This document shows, in pieces, positions 1 through 6,233 of a DNA stretch of 9,556 nucleotides. Within the stretch, counting starts at the first letter, position 1. Every line of letters begins with the position of its first letter. The translations under genes were made by a program, and so were the position numbers. Origin of the DNA: an uncultured Chloroflexota bacterium (GTDB lineage: Bacteria; Chloroflexota; Chloroflexia; Chloroflexales; Roseiflexaceae); assembly GCA_937876225.1 (NCBI GenBank), contig CALFIC010000009.1, positions 1 through 9,556 on the forward strand, in the 5' to 3' direction. A model generated the notes under the pieces. The model worked only from the letters and a program-made list of their open reading frames with translations. It had not been told where the DNA came from and ran no database searches.

Positions 1-448
1 CAATCTCTCCAGTGCCAATCTCTCCAGTGCCAATCTCTCCAGTGCCAATCTCTCCAGTGCCAATCTCTCCGCCTATCTCGCCTATGCTAATCTCACCGGT
101 GCAAATCTCACCGGTGCCACTCTCGCCGGTGCCAATCTCTACTATGCCGATCTCTCCGGTGCCACTCTCGTCTATGCCACTCTCTCCAATGCCACTCTCT
201 CCAATGCCACTCTCGCCGGTGCCAATCTCTACTATACCAATCTCACCGGTGCCAATCTCCAAAGTGCCTATCTCGCCGGTGCCTATCTCGCCGGTGCCAA
301 TCTCACCGGTGCCAATCTCACCGGTGCCAATCTCCAAAGTGCCAATCTCCAAAGTGCCAATCTCACCAATGCCAGTCTCATCAATGCCAGTCTCATCAAT
401 GCCAGTCTCACCAATGCCAATCTCGCCAATGCCAATCTCGCTGATGCG
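1..448 (+). repeat. 15-bp tandem repeats encoding pentapeptide units
   Basis: The unit is GCC-AAT-CTC-NNN-NNN, about 29 copies head to tail, in frame with the pentapeptide protein. The first four copies (1-60) are identical at the DNA level (caatctctccagtgc), which points to recent expansion. Because 15 is a multiple of 3, gain or loss of units keeps the frame. One unit near 62-70 has only four codons (NLS followed directly by AYLAY), a one-codon slip in the array. The same periodicity keeps other frames open by chance. Confidence 0.95.
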
Positions 449-2860
449 ACGTTAACCAATGTTTCCTCAGGTGGTATTACTGGCATACCCAGTGCACTTC
501 CAACCGGTTGGAAATTAATCGGTGGTTATTTGATTGGGCCATCAGCCAATCTCGTCAATGCTAATCTCACTGGTGCCAGTCTCACTGGTGCCAGTCTCGC
601 CGGTGCCAGTCTCACCAATGCCACCTTAACAAATGTCTCCTCTGGGGGAATTACGGGTACTCCCAGCGCCCTTCCAACCGGTTGGCGCTTAACTGGTGGC
701 TATCTCGTGGGACCAGCGGCCAATCTCGCCACCGCCAATCTCGCCACCGCCAATCTTGCCAACACCGATCTCACCAACGCCAATCTCACCAACGCCAATC
801 TGGCTGGTACGACGTTAGCCAATGTTTCCTCCGGTGGGATTACCGGCACAAATATGACGCTCCCCACTGGTTGGCAATTAGTGAATGGCTATCTGGTTGG
901 CCCATCAGCCAATCTCTCCGGTGTCAATTTTGGCAACGCTAATCTCGCTAATGCCAATCTCGCTGGTGCCAATCTCATTGGTGCCAATCTGGCCGGTACC
1001 ACCCTCACGAATGTCGCTTCAGGTGGAATTACCGGCACTCCCACACTCCCCACTGGTTGGAAATTAACGAGTAATGGCTATCTGATTGGACCAGCGGCAA
1101 ATCTCGCCAATGCCAGTCTGGGCAGTGCCGATCTCGCTGGTATCAATCTCGCCGGTACCAATCTCGCCGGTGCTAATCTCTCAGGTACCACGTTAACAAA
1201 TGTCTCCTCAGGCGGCATTACTGGCACACCCACACTTCCAACTGGTTGGAAATTAATCGGTGGCTATCTGATTGGCCCTACCGCGAATCTCGCCAATGCC
1301 AATCTGACCAATGCGAATCTCGCCAATGTCACCTTGACCAATGCTAATCTGGCCAATGCCACCTTGACCAATATTTCTTCTGGCGGGATTATTTCCAGCA
1401 CCAATGTGACGCTCCCCACCGGCTGGCAAGTAATTGGGGGCTATTTGATTGGGTCATCAGCCAATCTCACTGGCGCCGATTTCTCTGGGGTCAACCTCAC
1501 TGGTGTCAATCTCGCCAGTGTCAATCTCACCAGCGCTAACCTAGCGAGTGCGACATTGACCAATGTTTCCTCCGGCGGGATTACCGGCACGTCAGTAAGC
1601 TTACCAACCGGTTGGCAATTGATGAATGGCTATCTGATAGGGCCAGCGGCCAATCTGGCTGGTGTCAATCTCGCCAATATCAATCTTGCCAGTGCGAATC
1701 TCGCTGGCGCCAATCTGACCGGTGCGCGGCTGGCAAACACCAATCTGCTCAATGCTAATCTGAGTGGTGCCAATCTCAATCAAGCCTATTTTTACAATAA
1801 TAACTTGCGCAATGCCACCCTCACCAATATTGACTTCAGCGGGGCAACCTTTTACAACGTCATCCTCACCAAAGCCAATCTGGCCGGTGCCAAGCTCAAC
1901 AATGCGACGCTCAACAACGTCAGCCTCAGCTGGGCAAATCTGGCAGCTACGAATTTTGCCGGTGCCACCCTCGAAAACGTCAGCTCGGGCGGAATTATCG
2001 GCACGCCAATCAATCTTCCCAGTGATTGGCGTGTGACCCGCGGCTATTTGTTAGGACCAGCAGCCAATCTCGCCAATGCCAAATTAGCCAACCTCAATTT
2101 AGCAGGCATCAACCTAAACAATGCCGACTTACCCTATGCCGACCTCTCGTTTAGCAACCTTACGGGCGCAATTCTGACGGATGTATCCTTCATTAGGGCA
2201 AATCTGGCCAATGCCAACCTCACTACCGCGAACCTCACGGGGGCGCATCTCGGCAATGCGACGCTGTTGCAGGCATTGCTGACCTCGACGACCCTCGACA
2301 ATGTCATTTGGGATAACACGATTTGCCCAAACAGCAGCAATAGTGATAACCGCGGTAATGTCTGTGGAGCAGATTTGGCGACGCCTACACTCACCAACTC
2401 AGCGACATCCACCGTTACCAATACACCCACAGCCACCAATACACCTACGGCGACCGTAACCAAGACCAATACGCCTACTAAAACCAATACGTCTACCCTC
2501 ACAAGTACATCCACCAAAACCAATACGCCGACGCTCACCAATACTCCCACCACAACCAATACTCCTACCACAACCAACACGCCCACCCTGACTGCAACCA
2601 AAACTGCCACGCCTACCAAAACTGCCACGCCCACCAAAACCGCCACGCCCACCAAAACCAATACTCCTTCACGCACTACCGTGGGTGGACAAGGCAAGCA
2701 ATTACCGACATTAACGAGCACTCCCACCGCAACCCCAACTAAATCGATAACCAAAACTGCGACCCCAACCAGCACCGCCACACCGACCGGCACTGCTACG
2801 CCCACCAAAACCGCCACGCCCACCAAAACCACTACACCAACACCGACAACTCGGCCATAG
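2..2860 (+). CDS. Pentapeptide-repeat protein with Trp/Gly linkers and Thr-rich C-terminal tail (5' partial)
   Basis: The frame is open from base 2 to the TAG at 2858-2860, giving 952 visible residues. The first possible in-frame start is a TTG at 530, inside a conserved GGYLIGP motif, so it is not the start; the real N-terminus, including any signal peptide, is upstream of the window. Residues 1 to about 149 are nearly pure pentapeptide units of the A(N/D)Lxx type, which fold as a right-handed quadrilateral beta-helix in this family. Eight ~34-residue linkers follow (TLTNVSSGGITGT, then LPTGW, then GGYLIGPxANL), starting near 449, 623, 812, 1001, 1190, 1361, 1553 and 1967, with pentapeptide blocks between them. 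Near residues 770-788 lies a W-x-NT-x-CP...NVC module with two Cys (775, 788) that could form a disulfide. Residues 794-952 are a Thr/Pro/Lys/Asn tail with no anchor visible. A surface or secreted structural role is likely but inferred; a DNA-mimic role as in Qnr/MfpA is less likely at this size. Confidence 0.9.
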   Translation, partial: NLSSANLSSANLSSANLSSANLSAYLAYANLTGANLTGATLAGANLYYADLSGATLVYATLSNATLSNATLAGANLYYTNLTGANLQSAYLAGAYLAGANLTGANLTGANLQSANLQSANLTNASLINASLINASLTNANLANANLADATLTNVSSGGITGIPSALPTGWKLIGGYLIGPSANLVNANLTGASLTGASLAGASLTNATLTNVSSGGITGTPSALPTGWRLTGGYLVGPAANLATANLATANLANTDLTNANLTNANLAGTTLANVSSGGITGTNMTLPTGWQLVNGYLVGPSANLSGVNFGNANLANANLAGANLIGANLAGTTLTNVASGGITGTPTLPTGWKLTSNGYLIGPAANLANASLGSADLAGINLAGTNLAGANLSGTTLTNVSSGGITGTPTLPTGWKLIGGYLIGPTANLANANLTNANLANVTLTNANLANATLTNISSGGIISSTNVTLPTGWQVIGGYLIGSSANLTGADFSGVNLTGVNLASVNLTSANLASATLTNVSSGGITGTSVSLPTGWQLMNGYLIGPAANLAGVNLANINLASANLAGANLTGARLANTNLLNANLSGANLNQAYFYNNNLRNATLTNIDFSGATFYNVILTKANLAGAKLNNATLNNVSLSWANLAATNFAGATLENVSSGGIIGTPINLPSDWRVTRGYLLGPAANLANAKLANLNLAGINLNNADLPYADLSFSNLTGAILTDVSFIRANLANANLTTANLTGAHLGNATLLQALLTSTTLDNVIWDNTICPNSSNSDNRGNVCGADLATPTLTNSATSTVTNTPTATNTPTATVTKTNTPTKTNTSTLTSTSTKTNTPTLTNTPTTTNTPTTTNTPTLTATKTATPTKTATPTKTATPTKTNTPSRTTVGGQGKQLPTLTSTPTATPTKSITKTATPTSTATPTGTATPTKTATPTKTTTPTPTTRP
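449..2070 (+). repeat. Higher-order super-repeat: linker plus pentapeptide block, 8 linker copies
   Basis: A linker encoding VSSGGITGT...LPTGWxLxxGYLIGPxANL recurs at start-to-start distances of 174, 189, 189, 189, 171, 192 and 414 bp. The ~189-bp (63-residue) unit is therefore a second level of repetition above the 15-bp one. The copies differ from each other (for example LPTGWKLIGGYLIG against LPSDWRVTRGYLLG in the last one), and the last interval is about twice the usual, with the most degenerate pentapeptides, so the 3' part looks older than the 5' part. Confidence 0.9.
2381..2857 (+). repeat. Low-complexity Thr/Pro/Lys/Asn-coding tail with 18-bp repeats
   Basis: This codes for the C-terminal tail of the pentapeptide protein, made of NTPT, TATPTK and KTNTPT words. 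An 18-bp DNA unit (acgcccaccaaaaccgcc and close variants, encoding TPTKTA) is repeated near 2606-2655 and again near 2798-2830. A short non-repetitive interruption (SRTTVGGQGKQLPTL) lies at about 2672-2712. Such tails are common in secreted Chloroflexota proteins and probably act as extended wall-spanning or glycosylated stalks; that role is inferred. Confidence 0.85.
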
Positions 2861-2893
2861 GACGTAGTGATTTCATTGATTAAACCCCCACGC

Positions 2894-2926
2894 CCCCCAC
2901 GCAAGGCACTCACCTTTCGTTGGGGG
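2894..2926. terminator. Candidate bidirectional terminator hairpin between convergent genes
   Basis: On the + strand, cccccacg (2894-2901) pairs with cgttggggg (2918-2926) with one bulged base. Inside it, aagg (2903-2906) pairs with cctt (2913-2916) around a 6-base loop. The hairpin lies 33 bp after the stop of the pentapeptide gene and in the 3' region of the oppositely oriented nucleoside hydrolase gene, where a shared terminator is expected. No clear T-run follows on either strand, so it is not a textbook intrinsic terminator. Confidence 0.4.
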
Positions 2927-2944
2927 TGTAGGTTGTGGTATTCA

Positions 2945-2970
2945 TAGCGCCGCAGCATGCTGCGGCTCTA
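2945..2970. repeat. GC-rich palindrome touching the nucleoside hydrolase stop codon
   Basis: The core gccgcagcatgctgcggc (2949-2966) is a perfect 18-bp palindrome, extended to 2945-2970 with one mismatched pair. On the minus strand it begins at the TAG stop (2970-2968) of the nucleoside hydrolase gene. It may be a dispersed REP-like palindrome or the 3' hairpin protecting that transcript. It resembles short 'gcagcatgctgc' palindromes that are scattered in many bacterial genomes; copy number here cannot be assessed from one window. Confidence 0.5.
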
Positions 2971-3867
2971 CAGATCCGCAGGCTGACTGGTAAGTTGCAC
3001 CAATGCTTCGAGCACCCGCGCCTGTTGTACCGCATCCATGGTCAGATAGCGCTGATTGCCGGCAGGATCAACCACAAACGTCGTCACCCCTTCGTCGTCA
3101 ACCACCACCCGTCCGGGCCCACTCAAACCAAAGTATCCCCGCTCGGGGCAGACCGCATACAACGCCGTAGCCAAATCCCAACAAGGGCGCTCTTCGGCGG
3201 GGGCACAATAGGCGTTGTAGGCCTCGACGATAATATGCCGCGCCACGTAGCCAAAATCCTCGGCAATCGATATGCGTGGATACCGCAACGCCCAGCCGAT
3301 TTCGAAGCCACCCCATACCACCGGCGTCGGCCAGTGGGTCGCCAGCGCCTGCATGGCGGGGATGTCGCAAATCACGTTGAATTCTTTGAAGCGCGCGTCG
3401 CCGTCGATCGGCAAAAAAGCCCCCGCCATCAGCGACAAACAGCGCACCTTGCGCCGGAGCAACGCCACATCGTCGGAGTTAGCCAGCAACACCGCCATGT
3501 TGGTGGCAAACCCGATATGGACGATGGTGACGCTCTGATCCGGCAATCCTTGGAGCGTCTGGCGCAACAACGCCACCGCATCGGGGGCCGTAGCAGGGTC
3601 ATAGTGGTGGGGCCATTGCTCTGCGACGGGCAAAAAGCGATTGGTTTGCGACGGGGGACCGTCTCGCATTACCCCCACCGGGATCTGCCCACGGCCATAA
3701 AACTGGTTTACTGCCGCACACATGGCGGCGGCATCATGCCCGGCCCGCGACAAAATCACGGCCGCCAAATTGCACTGCCCGCGGCTCTGTAGGCTGTGCA
3801 ACACGGCCATCGCCAAGGCGTCGTCGACATCATTGCCCATGTCGGTATCGAGGATAATGTGGTGCAT
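2968..3867 (-). CDS. Nucleoside hydrolase (IUNH) family protein
   Basis: Members of this family hydrolyse the N-glycosidic bond of ribonucleosides to base plus ribose, using a bound calcium ion, in nucleoside salvage. The 299 residues fit the usual ~300-330. The N-terminal signature DTDMGNDVDDALA (residues 7-19) supplies the calcium-binding aspartates. IVHIGFATNMAVLL (115-128) is the family's IGPLTNLA segment with FAT in place of PLT. KEFNVICD (161-168) matches the substrate-binding EFN motif. RPCWDLATALYAV (227-239) carries the last expected calcium ligand, Asp231. No signal peptide or membrane segment is seen, so it is probably cytoplasmic. The ATG at 3867 has AGGA eight bases upstream. It lies 61 bp after the methyltransferase-HNH gene in the same direction and could be read through from it, but its function gives no clear link to defence. 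Base preference (purine, pyrimidine or unspecific) cannot be told. Confidence 0.9.
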   Translation of the reverse strand: MHHIILDTDMGNDVDDALAMAVLHSLQSRGQCNLAAVILSRAGHDAAAMCAAVNQFYGRGQIPVGVMRDGPPSQTNRFLPVAEQWPHHYDPATAPDAVALLRQTLQGLPDQSVTIVHIGFATNMAVLLANSDDVALLRRKVRCLSLMAGAFLPIDGDARFKEFNVICDIPAMQALATHWPTPVVWGGFEIGWALRYPRISIAEDFGYVARHIIVEAYNAYCAPAEERPCWDLATALYAVCPERGYFGLSGPGRVVVDDEGVTTFVVDPAGNQRYLTMDAVQQARVLEALVQLTSQPADL

Positions 3868-3928
3868 ATGGATGTTCCTGTTGCTGGTGGATGGCGCTAT
3901 GATAGCACGGATTCACCCCCAGTCCCCA

Positions 3929-5656
3929 TCAGCGTGGTCCCTGCCATTCACTGATTTGTTGGTCTTGGCGCAACGTCAAGCGGCGCTGATGGAGCCCATG
4001 CACCAGGGCGGCGATGGTGTGATCGTGCACGGCCAGACTGGTTTTGGCTTCCACATAAAAAATCTGGGGCGTCAGGGTGTTTTCATCCAACAAATAGGCC
4101 CGTGTCCACCAGTCATACAAGCGCTCACTGGCGCGATCGAGCAGGGTAGCACTAATCAAGCGATCACGCTTTTGGTGTTGGTTGATGGTGCGATCTGCCG
4201 GCACCAGATTCCACAAATCGGCACACGGCCAGGCCGCCCACGGCAAGATGTGGTCGACATCGATTTGTGCTGGGTCGAGGCGTTTGCCGCTCCACACACA
4301 ATACAACGGCTGGTTTTGGGCATGTAGACGACCAATATGGGCACGCGCTCGTGCCACTACCCGTTGCGGATCGGTCCATTCCATGGCTTCACTAAGGATT
4401 TGGGGGGCGATTGTGCGCCCTTGTGATTGGGCATAATTGTTGCTCAGTTTTTGCCATTCCCAAATCAAGGCTGGCTCGATCCAGGCACTAAAGCGCATCA
4501 TACTCAGCCAGATATGCCGTGGCATGGTCAACGTGCCAAACGACCACAAAAACGCCTCGTCGATGGTCAAATCACCACGCATGCGCACCGCAGCACTACG
4601 GTCGATGTGAAAGACTTGGCGGCCGTCATCAAAGGTAATATAGTGTGCCGGCATTTTTTGGATCAGGTCACAGGCGTCTTTGACGGCCGCACGGACACTG
4701 GTTGCGGTATCGGCAGAAAACCGCATACCTATCCGTAAATCCATGGCAATATTGGCGGGCAATTGGCGGTAAGCAGCCGTCCCAAACCCCAGCCCATCGG
4801 CCCCTTGTGTGTTGATGGCAGACTGTGGGATGTTGGCGTGGGTCAAGGGCTGGTAGAGCCGCACCCAGTACAAGCCAAACAACCCGAACGGCAACACCAC
4901 CTGGCCATCGTCGCCATTCAGTTGCGCCATCCCTGGCGCCGAATCAGCAATCCGCACCATAGTGCGCAACAGGCCTAATTTGTAGGTGGCCGATTTGCGG
5001 TCATTCAAAATCAAGTGGCGGAGCAACGGCAAGGCCCCCGTGCCATCGTCAGGCACCCGCACCACCAATTGTTGCCAGGCAATCGCACGCCCTAGTTGGT
5101 CGACATCCTGCACGTCCCGTTCGATGAGCAAGCCGTGGGCAATGGCGAGTTGGCTCAATTCAGCGCCATCGACGGCGTATTTGCCCCGCTCGTCGTCGGC
5201 CACCCCTAATTGCACCGAGATGAGCAATACGCCGCCTGGTTTGAGCAGGTCGACCAGCTTGCGAAAGGCCCGGGCCCGCTCGCGCGGTGGGATAAACATC
5301 CACACGGCATTGACAAACACGCAGTCAAACACATAATTGCGCCGGTAGATCTGCGCCAAGGCCGGCAATTCGTCGTTGACCCATTCGATATGACTATGCT
5401 GGTGGTAGTGGGCGGCGTATTCACGCATCGTCCGCGACGGCTCTACCGCAATCACGCGATGTCCCAGCCCCGCCAACCAGGCCGCATCACGCCCACTACC
5501 CGCTCCCACATCGAGGATTAAGCCGGGCTCTTTTGGCAAAAAAGGGGTAATCCCGGCGTACAATTGCGCCGGGTCGAGTCTATCGTAGTGCGCCGCAGTC
5601 TGCTGACCATATTGGTCGTACCAACGGACGGCGCGTGAATCAGGTGTGTCTGACAT
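3929..5656 (-). CDS. Class I SAM-methyltransferase fused to HNH endonuclease
   Basis: This 575-residue protein has three parts. Residues 1 to about 200 are a class I SAM-dependent methyltransferase: motif I ILDVGAGSGRDAAWLA (47-62), acidic Glu72 in VIAVEPS, and LLKPGGVLLISVQ (137-149). The amino-methylating DNA motif (D/N/S)PP(Y/F) and the cytosine-C5 PCQ motif are not seen, so the substrate is unclear. Residues about 205-410 are a middle domain of unknown role (RHLILNDRKSATYKL at 213-227; VVLPFGLFGLYWVRL at 253-267) that I associate with HNH-type proteins. Residues about 450-500 are the HNH nuclease: CVWSG (453-457), then VDHILPW (467-473, metal-binding His469), WNLVPADR (482-489, Asn483) and INQHQKR (491-497). 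It has only one of the usual Cys pair, so zinc may be absent. The ATG at 5656 has AGAGG five bases upstream. It is the last gene of the defence-like cluster and probably acts as its nuclease and modification or sensing component; this role is inferred. Confidence 0.85.
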   Translation of the reverse strand: MSDTPDSRAVRWYDQYGQQTAAHYDRLDPAQLYAGITPFLPKEPGLILDVGAGSGRDAAWLAGLGHRVIAVEPSRTMREYAAHYHQHSHIEWVNDELPALAQIYRRNYVFDCVFVNAVWMFIPPRERARAFRKLVDLLKPGGVLLISVQLGVADDERGKYAVDGAELSQLAIAHGLLIERDVQDVDQLGRAIAWQQLVVRVPDDGTGALPLLRHLILNDRKSATYKLGLLRTMVRIADSAPGMAQLNGDDGQVVLPFGLFGLYWVRLYQPLTHANIPQSAINTQGADGLGFGTAAYRQLPANIAMDLRIGMRFSADTATSVRAAVKDACDLIQKMPAHYITFDDGRQVFHIDRSAAVRMRGDLTIDEAFLWSFGTLTMPRHIWLSMMRFSAWIEPALIWEWQKLSNNYAQSQGRTIAPQILSEAMEWTDPQRVVARARAHIGRLHAQNQPLYCVWSGKRLDPAQIDVDHILPWAAWPCADLWNLVPADRTINQHQKRDRLISATLLDRASERLYDWWTRAYLLDENTLTPQIFYVEAKTSLAVHDHTIAALVHGLHQRRLTLRQDQQISEWQGPR

Positions 5657-5708
5657 GTCAACCTCTAGTAATGGTTGTGCATATCATACTATAATTACGT
5701 AAAAAATA
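5657..5708 (-). promoter_or_regulatory. AT-rich gap with a possible internal promoter and an 8-bp palindrome
   Basis: This is the only sizeable gap inside the four-gene cluster. On the minus strand it holds TATAGT (5693-5688) and TATGAT (5688-5683), both like a -10 box, but no convincing -35 box at 16-18 bp. The palindrome ttacgtaa (5695-5702) could bind a regulator. The Shine-Dalgarno AGAGG of the next gene is at 5666-5662. Evidence for a promoter is weak. Confidence 0.25.
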
Positions 5709-6233
5709 TTACCGCGCCGGGGCATCCGTCCCCTGCATATCCCACAACGCGCCATGCAGTTGCACCCCAAAATAAGTCTGGATGAGACAGTCACGGATTA
5801 ATCCCCGTGATTCGGCATTACTCAACACCCCGTACAAATCGTCACGGAGCATGGCGCCGGCAACTAGTTGCGTATATGCTTTTTGTGAGCGCACATCTCC
5901 ATAGTCAGCCAACGCGGTGGCTTGCCCAGCCTTGGGCACGAGGCGCCAAAACGGTTCGTAGCGTAAATAATTAAACGGAATCAGCGGCTGATCATTGACA
6001 CCGGCGCCACACACCAGCCCATACTGGGTGTAGCGCTGTAGCAGCCAGTCATCGAGCACCACCAGCGCAGCAGGGACGCGGCCACGGCCAACGGCATCAC
6101 ATACCGCCAACAGTAGTAGCGCTTTGTAGGGAGCACCACGAGGAAACGCGCTGGCATCCCACGGTGATGACTGCGATACCGTCAGCGTCGTCAATTCATG
6201 GCGGATTTGTTGGAGTTGCGCGTATTGAATCAT
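5709..6233 (-). CDS. HNH-endonuclease N-terminal-domain-like protein lacking the HNH part
   Basis: The 174-residue product resembles the N-terminal head region of McrA-like and other HNH restriction endonucleases (the ScoMcrA N-terminal type), a region thought to help recognise DNA. Supporting words, in numbering from the alternative GTG start, are APYKALLLLAVCDAVGRG (35-52), IPFNYLRYEPFWRLV (86-100) and the LLxxxxxRxxLRxxLIxxYF-like VLSNAESRGLIRDCLIQTYF (137-156). In full-length relatives an HNH domain follows this last motif; here only 19 residues follow, so the nuclease half is absent. No catalytic motif is visible. The start is the ATG at 6233, whose A is shared with the TGA of the upstream ATPase gene (TGATG); a GTG one codon earlier (6236) is equally possible. 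There is no strong Shine-Dalgarno site, so translational coupling to the ATPase is likely. It may be a targeting subunit for the HNH of the next gene, or a truncated remnant. The domain assignment is from memory of motifs, not a search. Confidence 0.6.
   Translation of the reverse strand: MIQYAQLQQIRHELTTLTVSQSSPWDASAFPRGAPYKALLLLAVCDAVGRGRVPAALVVLDDWLLQRYTQYGLVCGAGVNDQPLIPFNYLRYEPFWRLVPKAGQATALADYGDVRSQKAYTQLVAGAMLRDDLYGVLSNAESRGLIRDCLIQTYFGVQLHGALWDMQGTDAPAR

Noticed and set aside
12..486. Open frames on both strands over the 15-bp repeats (MPISPVPISP type and the reverse-strand ARLALVRLAL type)
   Set aside because: They arise because a 15-bp repeat without stop codons is open in several frames. 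The pentapeptide frame gives a known fold and continues into the linkers; the others do not.
1..2070. Possible CRISPR array
   Set aside because: The repeats are contiguous, multiples of three, and code for pentapeptides; there are no unique spacers of constant length between them.
2381..2857. Phase-variable on/off switching through the tail repeats, or a sortase LPXTG anchor at LPTLTS
   Set aside because: The repeat units are 18 bp, so slippage would keep the frame. LPTLTS does not match LPXTG and is not followed by a hydrophobic segment and basic tail.
2134..2958. Reverse-strand open frame encoding a GVAVLVGVAVLV-type hydrophobic protein
   Set aside because: It is the antisense of the Thr-rich tail; the hydrophobic repeats only mirror ACC/ACG/CCC codons, and it ends in the convergent spacer with no ribosome site evident.
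2935..3792. Long plus-strand open frame opposite the nucleoside hydrolase
   Set aside because: The opposite strand encodes a clear family signature (DTDMGNDVDDALA); the plus-strand product shows no recognisable motif.
5657..5708. C-box-like operator for a restriction-modification controller protein
   Set aside because: Only a single short palindrome (ttacgtaa) is present, and no small helix-turn-helix controller gene lies in the window.
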